Shown here piece by piece: positions 27,040 through 34,817 of a stretch of DNA of 54,121 nt. The notes beneath the pieces were generated by a model that worked only from the letters and a program-made list of their open reading frames with translations, was not told the origin of the DNA and did no database searches. This DNA is from Acidimicrobiales bacterium. GTDB taxonomy: Bacteria; Actinomycetota; Acidimicrobiia; Acidimicrobiales; GCA-2861595. Position numbers and translations under genes: made by a program. Each line of letters begins with the position of its first letter. The stretch's first letter is position 1. Where the stretch lies: the NCBI GenBank assembly GCA_035540975.1, contig DATLFN010000088.1, positions 1 through 54,121 on the forward strand, given 5' to 3'.

Positions 27040-27957
27040 ATGGACGCCATGGAGGCGCTCGACCGGCTGGGAGCAGCCCAGCACGGGCTGGTCACCGGCG
27101 CCCAGGTGGACGGCGCCGGGTGGGCGGCGAGCGGGCGGCGGCGGCTGGTGGCCGCCGGCCGCCTGCTCGTCGTGCGGCCCGGGGTGTACCGGCTGGCCGG
27201 GGCGCCGGTGACCTGGGAGCAGGGCGTGCTGGCGGCGGTGCTCGCCGCCGGGCCGGGGGCCGTGGTGTCCCACCGGTCGGCGGCTCGGCTCTGGGGCCTG
27301 CTCGACGGCGACGTGCTCGAGCTCACGGTCCCCGCCCACCGCCGGCCCCGCCTCGGCGGTGCCGTCGTGCACCGTTCGGCGGACGTGGCGGGCGCACCGG
27401 TGGTCCGCCGGCGTGCCGTGCCGGTGACGTCGCCGCTGCGCATGCTCGTCGACCTCGGCGCGGTTCTCGATGCCGGTGCGGTCGAGGATGTCCTCGACCG
27501 CACCCTGGAGCGGCGCCTGGTCACCCTGGCCGGCGTCGAGCGGGCACTGGCGGAGCTGGCAGGCCGCGGGCGGGCCGGGGCCGGGGTGTTGCGCGCCGTC
27601 CTGGAGCACCGGGCCCTCGGTTCGGCGCGGCCGGAGAGCCTGCTCGAGCCCCGGATGGCGCGGCTCATCCGCGACGCCGGCCTCCCCTCGGCCGCCTTCC
27701 AGCACGAGGTCCGCCACGCCGGCCGTCTCGTCGCCCGGGTCGACTTCGCCTACCCCGACGTGCGCCTCGCCGTCGAGGTCGACGGCTGGGGCTCCCACTC
27801 GTCGCCGCGCGCCTTCCAATCGGACCTGGCCCGCCAGAACGCCCTCGTCGCCCTGGGCTGGACGGTGCTGCGGTTCACGTGGCCCGACGTCGTCCGCCGC
27901 CCGGCGATCGTCGGCACCGACATCCGCCGCGTTCTCCGGACGCTACGCACCGCATAG
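27040..27957 (+). CDS. AbiEi-type HTH plus DUF559 (PD-(D/E)XK-like) endonuclease-domain protein
   Basis: A 305-residue protein. Residues 1-55 form the AbiEi-antitoxin-like N-terminal domain ([32 protein letters not shown]). Residues about 60-130 continue as the AbiEi core ([14 protein letters not shown]), and residues about 205-300 match the DUF559/Vsr-like nuclease fold with [20 protein letters not shown] and [20 protein letters not shown]. Asp and Glu/Asp of VDFAYP and EVDG are the likely metal ligands. GGGAGG lies 4-9 nt before the ATG. A 49-nt palindrome lies on each side; the downstream one starts exactly at a codon boundary and encodes the last eight residues and the stop. No partner toxin (AbiEii) is present. 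Cellular role unknown. Confidence 0.85.
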   Translation: MDAMEALDRLGAAQHGLVTGAQVDGAGWAASGRRRLVAAGRLLVVRPGVYRLAGAPVTWEQGVLAAVLAAGPGAVVSHRSAARLWGLLDGDVLELTVPAHRRPRLGGAVVHRSADVAGAPVVRRRAVPVTSPLRMLVDLGAVLDAGAVEDVLDRTLERRLVTLAGVERALAELAGRGRAGAGVLRAVLEHRALGSARPESLLEPRMARLIRDAGLPSAAFQHEVRHAGRLVARVDFAYPDVRLAVEVDGWGSHSSPRAFQSDLARQNALVALGWTVLRFTWPDVVRRPAIVGTDIRRVLRTLRTA

Positions 27958-27979
27958 CGGCGGTTTCGGTCCAGAGAAC
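27931..27979. repeat. 49-nt palindromic element, copy P3, overlapping the nuclease stop
   Basis: The ends GTTCTCCGGAC and GTCCAGAGAAC form an 11-bp stem with one mismatch. An inner CCGC/GCGG stem closes on a central ATA at 27954-27956. The T and A of that centre, with the next G, form the TAG stop of the nuclease gene. The element ends 16 bp before the 3' end of the convergent pabC gene. Confidence 0.9.
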
Positions 27980-27994
27980 GACGGGCCCGGGGGC

Positions 27995-28816
27995 TCAGGG
28001 GTCGAGGTCGGTCCCGACGATGGCGGTGAGGGCGGCGGCCGCGGCCGACGTGAGGGGACCGGGGCACGACGGCAGGGGGCGGCCGTCGACGGCGGAGATG
28101 GGCTGCACCTCGCGCGTGGTGGACGTGAGGAAGGCCTCGTCCGCCTCGGCCAGGGCCGATACGGGCACGTCCTCCTCGGCCGCCCCGCACGCCTCGATCA
28201 CGAGGGCGCGGGTGACGCCGGCCAGGCACCCGGCGGACAGCGGCGGCGTCACCAGCCGGCCGCCCACCCCGAGCACCACGTTCGACCCCGTCCCCTCGCA
28301 CAGGCTGCCGGCCAGGTTGGCGAAGATCGCCTCCGACGCCCCCCGCCGGCGGGCCCACTCGACGGCGACCACGTTCTCGCCGTACGACGTCGTCTTCAGG
28401 CCGGCGAGCGCCCCCCGCTCGTTGCGGGGCCACGGTACGACGGCGACCTGCACCGACGGCGGCCACGCCGGCAGTGCCCCGGGCACCACCAGCACCGTCG
28501 GCCCAGCCGAGCCGCGGGCCGACCCCATGGGCCCGGGCCCGCCGGTGAGCGTGATCCGCAGGGCGGCGTCGCCCAGGCCGTTGGCGGCGGCGACCGCGTC
28601 CAGCGCCTCCCGCAGCACCCCCGCCGGCGGCGCCACCAGCCCCATCCCCGCCGCCGACGCCGCCAGCCGCGCCAGGTGACGGCGGACGGCGAACGGGCGG
28701 CCCCCGTACGTCTTGAGCGTCTCGAACACGCCGTCGCCCACGGTGAGCCCGTGGTCGGACACCGAGACGCACGCCGAGCGGGCGTCGACCAGCGAGCCGT
28801 TCATCCAGACCTTCAC
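27995..28816 (-). CDS. pabC: Aminodeoxychorismate lyase (class IV PLP enzyme)
   Basis: A 273-residue fold-type IV PLP enzyme. With its coupled neighbour pabB it should convert aminodeoxychorismate to 4-aminobenzoate and pyruvate for folate. Visible motifs are SVSDHGLTVGDGVFETLK at the N-terminus, the PLP lysine in LAGLKTTSYGENV and the EGTGSNVV phosphate-binding loop. Branched-chain and D-amino acid aminotransferases share this fold, so context carries the assignment. It starts at the GTG at 28816, overlapping the pabB stop (GTGA); an ATG at 28804 is a shorter option. Confidence 0.88.
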   Translation of the reverse strand: MKVWMNGSLVDARSACVSVSDHGLTVGDGVFETLKTYGGRPFAVRRHLARLAASAAGMGLVAPPAGVLREALDAVAAANGLGDAALRITLTGGPGPMGSARGSAGPTVLVVPGALPAWPPSVQVAVVPWPRNERGALAGLKTTSYGENVVAVEWARRRGASEAIFANLAGSLCEGTGSNVVLGVGGRLVTPPLSAGCLAGVTRALVIEACGAAEEDVPVSALAEADEAFLTSTTREVQPISAVDGRPLPSCPGPLTSAAAAALTAIVGTDLDP

Positions 28817-29814
28817 GAGGACGCCACCGCCAGCAGCCGCCGGGCCTTGAGCTCGGTCTCCTCCCACTCGCCCTCCTCCGTCGAGTCCCACGTGATGCCG
28901 CCGCCCGTCCCCAGGTGGACCTCGCCCGCCTCGATCCACAGCGTGCGGATGGCGACGTTGAGGTCGCCCCGCCCGGCGTCGCCGTCCACCCACCCGACGG
29001 CGCCGCAGTACGGCCCCCGGGGGACGGGCTCGAGCTTGTGGATCGTCGCCATGGCCGCCAGCTTGGGGGCGCCGGTGACCGACCCGGGCGGGAAGGTGGC
29101 GCCGACCAGCTCGGGCCACCCGGCGTCGGCCCGCAGCCGCCCCCGCACCGTCGACACCAGGTGGAACAGGCCCGGGTGCGGCTCCACCTCGCACAGCCCG
29201 GTCACCTCCACCGACCCGTATTCGCAGACGCGGCCGAGGTCGTTGCGCACCAGGTCGACGATCATGACGTTCTCGGCCCGGTCCTTGGCGAGGAACCCGT
29301 CGGCCGTGGCCGCCGTCCCCTTGATCGGCGACGACTCCACCACCCGGCCGGCCCGGCGGAGGAAGCGCTCGGGCGACGCCGAGGCGACGTGCAGGCCGAG
29401 GGCCGGGAGGCGCACCACCGCCGAGTAGGGCGCCGGGTTGCCGGTGGCCAGCGCCGCGCCCAGGGCGGCGACGTCGGCGTCGGCCGGGGCGGGCGCCGAC
29501 AGCCGGCGGGTGAGGTTGACCTGGTACACGTCGCCCTCGGCGATCGCCGCCCGGACGGCGGCCACGCCGGCGCAGAACGCCGTGCGGTCGAGGCTGGACC
29601 GCCACGACGAGCGGGGCGGCCCCACCCAGGGCCGGCCCGGCCAGGGCGTGGCCGGCCGGACCCGCGAGAAGCGGGCGCACACGGGCGGGCCGTCGAAGGG
29701 GAGCACCACCGCCCAGAACCCCGGCCCGTCCAGGGCCGACAGGTCGGAGGTGACGTCCACCAGCCCCGTGGCCAGCCGGCCGCCGACCACGGCGAGCGGC
29801 GCGGGTCCGGGCAC
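28813..29814 (-). CDS. pabB: Aminodeoxychorismate synthase component I
   Basis: A 333-residue chorismate-binding enzyme. The core motifs are EGDVYQVNLTRRL, SASPERFL, SSPIKGTAATADG, MIVDLVRNDLGRV and PPGSVTGAPKLAAM. It aminates chorismate with ammonia from a PabA glutaminase, not encoded here. The PIKGT lysine is the residue typical of PabB enzymes (anthranilate synthase has an alanine-type site), and the pabC neighbour agrees. Start GTG 29814; TAGGCT ends 6 nt upstream and overlaps the divergent acyl-CoA dehydrogenase -10. Confidence 0.92.
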   Translation of the reverse strand: MPGPAPLAVVGGRLATGLVDVTSDLSALDGPGFWAVVLPFDGPPVCARFSRVRPATPWPGRPWVGPPRSSWRSSLDRTAFCAGVAAVRAAIAEGDVYQVNLTRRLSAPAPADADVAALGAALATGNPAPYSAVVRLPALGLHVASASPERFLRRAGRVVESSPIKGTAATADGFLAKDRAENVMIVDLVRNDLGRVCEYGSVEVTGLCEVEPHPGLFHLVSTVRGRLRADAGWPELVGATFPPGSVTGAPKLAAMATIHKLEPVPRGPYCGAVGWVDGDAGRGDLNVAIRTLWIEAGEVHLGTGGGITWDSTEEGEWEETELKARRLLAVASS

Positions 29815-29820
29815 GGGCGG

Positions 29821-29830
29821 AGCCTACGAT
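29821..29830. promoter_or_regulatory. Overlapping divergent -10 elements, pabB and acyl-CoA dehydrogenase
   Basis: The minus strand has TAGGCT (29821-29826) 6 nt before the pabB GTG. The plus strand has TACGAT (29825-29830) 20 nt before the dehydrogenase GTG. They share two bases, so RNA polymerase cannot occupy both at once. Confidence 0.55.
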
Positions 29831-29850
29831 CGGCGCCCCAGGAGGACGCC

Positions 29851-30993
29851 GTGGACTTCGAGCTGTCGCCCGAGCAGGAGCAGTTCCGGACGGTGGTGCG
29901 CGACTTCGCCGCCGCCGAGATCGCCCCGCACGCCGAGGCCTGGGACCGGGACCACGTCTTCCCGGTGGGCACGGTGCGGGCCATGGGCGACCTCGGGCTG
30001 TTCGGCCTGCCCTTCCCCGAGGAGTACGGCGGGTCCGGCGCCGACCTGACCACCCTGTGCGTCGCCGTCGAGGAGGTGGCGCGCGTCGACCAGTCCCTCG
30101 CCGTCACCCTGGAGGCGGCCGTCGGCCTGGGCGCCACGCCCATCTTCCGGTTCGGCTCCGAGGAGCAGCGGCGGCGCTGGCTCCCCGACCTGTGCGCGGG
30201 CCGCTCGCTGGCCGCCTTCGGCCTGACCGAGCCCGAGGCGGGGAGCGACGCCGGCGCGGTGCGCACGCGCGCCGACCTCGACGGCGGCGACTGGGTCGTC
30301 AACGGCGAGAAGGCGTTCATCACCAACTCGGGGACGCCGATCACGGCGCTGGTCAACGTGACGGCCCGCACGGGCCCGGGCGAGGTGTCCACCATCCTCG
30401 TGCCCGCCGGGACGCCCGGTCTCGACGTCCAGCCGGCGTACCGGAAGATGGGTTGGCACGCCTCCGACACCCACGGCCTGGTCTTCACCGACTGCCGCGT
30501 GCCGGCCGGGAACCTCCTCGGGGAGCGGGGCCGGGGCATGGCCGAGTTCCTCGCCGTGCTCGACGAGGGCCGGGTGGCGCTGGCCGCCCTCGCCCTCGGG
30601 GTGATCGAGGCGTGCCTGGCGGCCAGCACGGCCTACGCCAAGGACCGCTCCGCCTTCGGCCGGCCCATAGGGGCCAACCAGGCCATCGCCTTCAAGTGCG
30701 CCGACCTGGCGGTGGCCGCCGACGCCGCCCGCCTCCTCACCTACCGGGCGGCGTGGCTGCGGGACACGGGCCGGCCGTTCAAGCGGGAGGCGGCCATCGC
30801 CAAGCTGTACGCCACCGAGGCGGCCGTCACCGCCACCCGGGAGGCGACGCAGGTGTTCGGCGGCTACGGGTTCATGGACGAGACGCCGGTCAGCCGCTTC
30901 TACCGCGACGCCAAGGTGCTCGAGATCGGCGAGGGGACGAGCGAGGTGCAGCGGCTGGTCATCAGCCGCTCGCTCGGGTTGCCGGTGACATGA
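29851..30993 (+). CDS. Acyl-CoA dehydrogenase
   Basis: A 380-residue FAD enzyme of fatty- or branched-chain acyl-CoA oxidation. The signatures are all present: FGLTEPEAGSDAG (FAD contact), WVVNGEKAFITNSG, RSAFGRPIGANQAIAFK, QVFGGYGFMDETPVSRFYRDA and the catalytic Glu in GEGTSEVQRL. Chain-length preference cannot be judged. The GTG start at 29851 has AGGAGG 6 nt upstream, one of the few textbook ribosome sites in the window. It is monocistronic or read through to the LCP gene, which has its own promoter. Confidence 0.94.
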   Translation: MDFELSPEQEQFRTVVRDFAAAEIAPHAEAWDRDHVFPVGTVRAMGDLGLFGLPFPEEYGGSGADLTTLCVAVEEVARVDQSLAVTLEAAVGLGATPIFRFGSEEQRRRWLPDLCAGRSLAAFGLTEPEAGSDAGAVRTRADLDGGDWVVNGEKAFITNSGTPITALVNVTARTGPGEVSTILVPAGTPGLDVQPAYRKMGWHASDTHGLVFTDCRVPAGNLLGERGRGMAEFLAVLDEGRVALAALALGVIEACLAASTAYAKDRSAFGRPIGANQAIAFKCADLAVAADAARLLTYRAAWLRDTGRPFKREAAIAKLYATEAAVTATREATQVFGGYGFMDETPVSRFYRDAKVLEIGEGTSEVQRLVISRSLGLPVT

Positions 30994-31013
30994 GTCCCGA
31001 GAGGGGCCGCTGC

Positions 31014-31019
31014 TAGCCT
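31014..31019 (+). promoter_or_regulatory. Candidate -10 hexamer for the LCP gene
   Basis: TAGCCT ends 8 nt before the GTG at 31028. Confidence 0.55.
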
Positions 31020-31027
31020 CGGCCGCC

Positions 31028-32461
31028 GTGGTCATCGAACCGGGCGAGGTACGACCGCGCCGGTGGCCCCGCCGGCTGCTGATCGGCGCCAACGTCCTCG
31101 TCGCCGTCTGCCTGGTCGTCACCGGCGTCACCTACGCCTACCTCCGCTGGCAGTTCGGCAAGGTCGACAAGATCGACTTCGCCTGCGACGTCCTGCGCAA
31201 CTGCGGCGACGACGACCCCGGCCGGCCCATGAACGTCCTGCTGGTGGGTTCCGACAGCCGGGCCGAGATCTCGCCCGAGGAACGCGAGCAGTTCGGCACC
31301 GAGGGGCAGGTCGGCAGCCAGCGCAGCGACACCATCATCATCCTCCACGTCGACCCCGACGCCGAGAAGGCCCGGCTCATGTCCATCCCCCGGGACCTCT
31401 CCGTCCCCATCGCGGGCAGCGAGGACGCCGGCCCGCGGCGCATCAACACTGCCTTCGCCCAGGGCCCCGAGGTGCTCATCGCCACCCTGCGCGACCAGCT
31501 GGGCATCGAGATCGATCACTACGCCCAGGTCGACTTCAACGGGTTCCGGGGGATCGTGGACGCCATCGGCGGGGTGGAGATGTACTTCCCGTCGCCCGTG
31601 CGGGACACCGTCTCGGGCCTCGACATCGCCGAGCCCGGGTGCGTCCATCTCGACGGCGACCGCGCCCTCGCCTTCGTGCGCAGCCGGAACTACCAGTACC
31701 AGGACGGCGGCAGGTGGCGGGTCGACCCCACGGCCGACATCGGCCGCATCGAGCGCCAGCAGACCTTCATCCGCCGGGTCATCGGCAAGGCCTCGCAGGT
31801 GGGCCGCAACCCGGTGAAGCTGAACTCGATCATCAACAGCGCGGTGCCGAACGTGAAGATCGACAAGGCGTTCTCCACCAAGGACATGCTCCGCCTGGCC
31901 AAGCGCTTCCGCTCGCTGGAGGCCGACGCCGTCGAGATGCTCCCCCTGCCCACCGTCCAGACCCGTGAGGGCGGCGCCGCCGTGCTCAAGCTCAAGCAGC
32001 CGGAGGCCGGCGAGATCATCGACCGGTTCGTCGGCCGCGCCGATCCGGTGCAGCCGGCCGGCCCGCCGCCCAAGGTCCTCGCCGGCACGGTCAGCGTCCG
32101 GGTCCTCAACGGGACGGGAACGGGCGGGCAGGCGGGGACGACGGCAGCGGCGCTGCGGGAGGCCGACTTCTCGGTGGCGGCCACCGGCGACGCCGACCGG
32201 TTCGGCTACCCGCGCACCGCGATCCGCTACGCCAAGGGCCAGCTCCCCAAGGCCCAGCTGCTCCAGGCCTACGTGGAGGGCCCCACCCAGCTGACCGAGG
32301 ACACGGCGCTGCGGGGCGGCGACCTGGTGCTGGTCACCGGCGGCGGCTTCCAGGGCATCCGGGAGGCCCCGGGCGCCGCACCGGCGGCCACCGCCCCCAC
32401 GACCGCCGCCCCGACCGCCGCCACCACGGCGGCGCCCGCGCCGGCCGAGCCGGCGTGCTGA
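31028..32461 (+). CDS. LytR-CpsA-Psr family glycopolymer ligase with LytR_C domain
   Basis: A 477-residue membrane-anchored enzyme: a basic cytoplasmic start, one helix (about 17-40), and the LCP catalytic domain (about 65-300) with NVLLVGSDSR, RSDTIIILHVDP, LMSIPRDLSVPI, INTAFAQG and HLDGDRALAFVRSR. A LytR_C domain (about 365-455, VSVRVLNGTGTGG) is followed by an Ala/Pro/Thr tail. LCP proteins transfer lipid-linked polysaccharides to the cell wall. Its place at the head of the sugar-nucleotide and glycosyltransferase genes suggests it attaches the glycan made here. Confidence 0.94.
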   Translation: MVIEPGEVRPRRWPRRLLIGANVLVAVCLVVTGVTYAYLRWQFGKVDKIDFACDVLRNCGDDDPGRPMNVLLVGSDSRAEISPEEREQFGTEGQVGSQRSDTIIILHVDPDAEKARLMSIPRDLSVPIAGSEDAGPRRINTAFAQGPEVLIATLRDQLGIEIDHYAQVDFNGFRGIVDAIGGVEMYFPSPVRDTVSGLDIAEPGCVHLDGDRALAFVRSRNYQYQDGGRWRVDPTADIGRIERQQTFIRRVIGKASQVGRNPVKLNSIINSAVPNVKIDKAFSTKDMLRLAKRFRSLEADAVEMLPLPTVQTREGGAAVLKLKQPEAGEIIDRFVGRADPVQPAGPPPKVLAGTVSVRVLNGTGTGGQAGTTAAALREADFSVAATGDADRFGYPRTAIRYAKGQLPKAQLLQAYVEGPTQLTEDTALRGGDLVLVTGGGFQGIREAPGAAPAATAPTTAAPTAATTAAPAPAEPAC

Positions 32462-32480
32462 GCACATCGAGGAGCACGAC

Positions 32481-33551
32481 GTGAAGGGCCTGATCCTGTC
32501 GGGCGGCGCCGGCACCCGGCTCCGGCCCATCACCTACACCAGCGCCAAGCAGCTCGTCCCGGTCGCCAACAAGCCCATCCTGTTCTACGGCCTGGAGGAC
32601 ATGGCCGCCGCCGGCATCAACGAGATCGGCATCGTGATCGGCGACACCGGCGACGAGATCAAGGCGGCCGTCGGCGACGGCTCGCGCTGGGGCCTGGACG
32701 TCACCTACCTGCCGCAGGACGCCCCGCTGGGACTGGCCCACTGCGTCCTCATCGCCCGCGACTTCCTGGGCGACGACGACTTCGTCATGTACCTGGGCGA
32801 CAACCTGCTCCAGCAGGGGTTGAAGGAGTTCGTGGACCACTTCGAGGAGGACCGGGAGGACGTCGCCGCCCAGATCCTCCTGTGCAAGGTCCCCGACCCG
32901 CAGCGCTTCGGGGTGGCCGAGCTGGACGCCAGGGGCGAGGTGGTGCGGCTGGTGGAGAAGCCGGCCGAGCCGCCCTCGGACCTCGCCCTGGTGGGGATCT
33001 ACCTGTTCGACGCCTCGATCCACGACGCGGTGCGGGCCATCGGGCCGTCGGCCCGCGGCGAGCTGGAGATCACCGACGCCATCCAGACGCTGGTCGACCG
33101 GGGCCACCGGGTGCGGGCCCAGGTGCTCGACGGCTGGTGGATCGACACCGGCAAGCTGACGCCGCTGCTGGAGGCCAACCGCCTCATCCTGGAGACGCTG
33201 GACCGGAGCATCGCCGGCTCGGTCGACGAGGACAGCCGGATCGACGGTCGGGTCGTCGTGCAGCCGGGAGCCGAGGTCGTCCGGTCGACGGTGCGGGGCC
33301 CGGCCATCATCGGCGAGGGCACCCGCATCGTGGACTCCTACATCGGCCCCTTCACCGCCGTGTACCACGACTGCCTGGTGGACGGGTCGGAGGTCGAGCA
33401 CTCGGTGGTGCTGGAGCACAGCCGGATCGTGGAGGCGGGCCGCCTCATCGACTCCCTGATCGGCCGCTCGGTGGAGGTCACCCGCAGCGCCGAGCGGCCC
33501 CGTGCCAACCGGCTGGTGCTGGGCGACCACAGCGTGGTCGACCTGGGCTGA
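32481..33551 (+). CDS. rmlA: Glucose-1-phosphate thymidylyltransferase, long form
   Basis: A 356-residue nucleotidyltransferase making dTDP-glucose. The N-terminal pyrophosphorylase domain has GLILSGGAGTRLRP, SAKQLVPVANKP, YLGDNLL and VEKPAEPPSDLA. From about residue 245 a left-handed beta-helix of hexapeptide-like repeats follows, as in the StrD-type long form rather than short RmlA. The GTG start at 32481 has GAGGAG 7 nt upstream. It is 19 bp from the LCP gene and 17 bp before rmlB. Confidence 0.93.
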   Translation: MKGLILSGGAGTRLRPITYTSAKQLVPVANKPILFYGLEDMAAAGINEIGIVIGDTGDEIKAAVGDGSRWGLDVTYLPQDAPLGLAHCVLIARDFLGDDDFVMYLGDNLLQQGLKEFVDHFEEDREDVAAQILLCKVPDPQRFGVAELDARGEVVRLVEKPAEPPSDLALVGIYLFDASIHDAVRAIGPSARGELEITDAIQTLVDRGHRVRAQVLDGWWIDTGKLTPLLEANRLILETLDRSIAGSVDEDSRIDGRVVVQPGAEVVRSTVRGPAIIGEGTRIVDSYIGPFTAVYHDCLVDGSEVEHSVVLEHSRIVEAGRLIDSLIGRSVEVTRSAERPRANRLVLGDHSVVDLG

Positions 33552-33556
33552 GCCGG

Positions 33557-33562
33557 TAGCCT
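33557..33562 (+). promoter_or_regulatory. Candidate internal -10 hexamer for rmlB
   Basis: TAGCCT lies between rmlA and rmlB, ending 6 nt before the GTG at 33569. A leaderless internal transcript of the surface-glycan operon is predicted. Confidence 0.55.
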
Positions 33563-33568
33563 CCTCCT

Positions 33569-34519
33569 GTGAAGCTGCTCGTCACCGGCGGAGCCGGGTT
33601 CATCGGGTCGAACTACGTCCGCCACGTCCTGGCCACCAGCGACGACGAGGTCACCGTCTTCGACCTGCTGACCTACGCCGGCAACCTGGCCACCCTGGCC
33701 GACCTCGACGACGACCCCCGCTACCGGTTCGTCAAGGGCGACGTGGGCGACCGGGAGGCGGTCGAGCAGGCCATGGCCGGGCACGACGCGGTGGTCCACT
33801 TCGCGGCGGAGAGCCACGTCGACCGCTCCATCGTGAGCCCCGACGAGTTCGTGCACACCAACTGCCAGGGCACCAACGTGGTGGTGGACGTGGCCCGCCG
33901 CCTCGGGACCGAGCGGGTGCTGCACATCTCCACCGACGAGGTCTACGGCTCGGTGGAGACGGGGTCGTCGCTGGAGTCCGACCCCCTCGCGCCCCGCTCG
34001 CCGTACAGCGCCTCCAAGGCCGGCTCCGACCTGATCGCCCTCTCGTACTTCACCACCTACGGGGTGCCCGTGATGGTCACCCGGTCGTCGAACAACTTCG
34101 GGCCCTACCAGTACCCCGAGAAGGTCATCCCGCTCTTCGTCACCAACCTGCTGGACGGCCGGCCCGTGCCCCTCTACGGCGACGGCATGAACGTGCGGGA
34201 CTGGTGCCACGTGGACGACAACTGCGCCGCCGTCGACCTGGTGCTCCGAGAGGGGCAGCCAGGGGAGATCTACAACGTGGGCGGCGGGAACGAGGTCCCC
34301 AACCGGGCGTTGGTCGACATGATCCTCGCCCTGCTGGGCGCCGACGAGTCGATGGTGAGCTACGTGCCCGACCGGCTCGGCCACGACCGCCGGTACTCGG
34401 TGGACTGCTCCAAGGTGCGGCGCCTGGGCTGGGAGCCGTCCCGGAGGCTGGACGAGGCCCTGGCCGCCACCGTCGACTGGTACCGCGACAACCGCTGGTG
34501 GTGGGAGCCGTTGAAATGA
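33569..34519 (+). CDS. rmlB: dTDP-glucose 4,6-dehydratase
   Basis: A 316-residue extended SDR enzyme that converts dTDP-glucose to the 4-keto-6-deoxy sugar. Motifs: NAD-binding GGAGFIGSNY, AAESHVDRS (RmlB hallmark), STDEVYGSVE, the catalytic YSASK, SNNFGPYQYPEK and the substrate region GDGMNVRDWCHVDD. Start GTG 33569 with an internal TAGCCT element. It is followed by a 298-bp repeat-rich gap before rmlD, unusual in this tightly packed locus. Confidence 0.96.
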   Translation: MKLLVTGGAGFIGSNYVRHVLATSDDEVTVFDLLTYAGNLATLADLDDDPRYRFVKGDVGDREAVEQAMAGHDAVVHFAAESHVDRSIVSPDEFVHTNCQGTNVVVDVARRLGTERVLHISTDEVYGSVETGSSLESDPLAPRSPYSASKAGSDLIALSYFTTYGVPVMVTRSSNNFGPYQYPEKVIPLFVTNLLDGRPVPLYGDGMNVRDWCHVDDNCAAVDLVLREGQPGEIYNVGGGNEVPNRALVDMILALLGADESMVSYVPDRLGHDRRYSVDCSKVRRLGWEPSRRLDEALAATVDWYRDNRWWWEPLK

Positions 34520-34565
34520 TCCTCCTCGCTCGCTGCGCTCCGCTCGGAGGAGCTGACCGTGCTCC

Positions 34566-34590
34566 GGCCGGCCGGCGGAGCCGGCCGGCC
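34566..34590. repeat. CGGAG-loop hairpin
   Basis: GGCCGGCCGG (34566-34575), CGGAG, CCGGCCGGCC (34581-34590): a perfect 10-bp stem flanked by TGCTCC and TCCGCTCG. The same flank pattern and a similar loop recur at 44220, and a related loop at 20740. Confidence 0.75.
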
Positions 34591-34676
34591 TCCGCTCGAC
34601 GACTCGTCGGCGGGCCGGCTGGGCCGGCCCGCGTGGCCGCCGGCCATCGGGGCCGCCTGCGGCGGCGTGCGTGGCC

Positions 34677-34793
34677 GGCGGCCCTGGCGACCGAGCCGGC
34701 GGCCCTGGCGACCGAGCCGGCGGGCCTGGCGACCGTGCCGGCGGGCCTGGCGACCGCGCCGGCTGCGCTGGCGACCGCGCCGGCTGCGCTGGC
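34677..34793. repeat. 21-bp tandem repeat array (minisatellite)
   Basis: Five full 21-bp units and a partial sixth. The consensus begins GGCGGCCCTGGCGACCG; units 1 and 2 are identical and units 3-5 drift gradually. Twenty-one bases is seven codons, so one frame reads repeated GGPGDRA, ending in phase with rmlD. Copy number probably varies between strains (inference). Confidence 0.9.
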
Positions 34794-34817
34794 GGGCCTG
34801 GCGCCTCGGGGCTGCTC

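Larger units (their letters stand above)
34520..34817. other. Repeat-rich gap between rmlB and rmlD
   Basis: This 298-bp non-genic gap holds three structures: a TCCTCC...GGAGGA fold-back (about 34520-34553), a CGGAG-loop hairpin (34566-34590) and a 21-bp tandem array (34677-34793). I see no convincing gene. One frame is open and in phase with rmlD, but its CGA, CCT and other codons differ from neighbouring genes. Confidence 0.75.

Noticed and set aside
27040-27957. Type IV abortive-infection toxin-antitoxin pair (AbiE)
   Set aside because: Only the AbiEi-like HTH is present, fused to a nuclease domain; no AbiEii nucleotidyltransferase gene is adjacent.
34677-34793. CRISPR array
   Set aside because: The 21-bp units are directly adjacent with no spacers and no cas genes are present.
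34671-34817. N-terminal heptad-repeat extension of RmlD
   Set aside because: The frame is open, but codons such as CGA and CCT are unlike the rest of the locus and the Rossmann fold starts at 34818. Kept only as a repeat.
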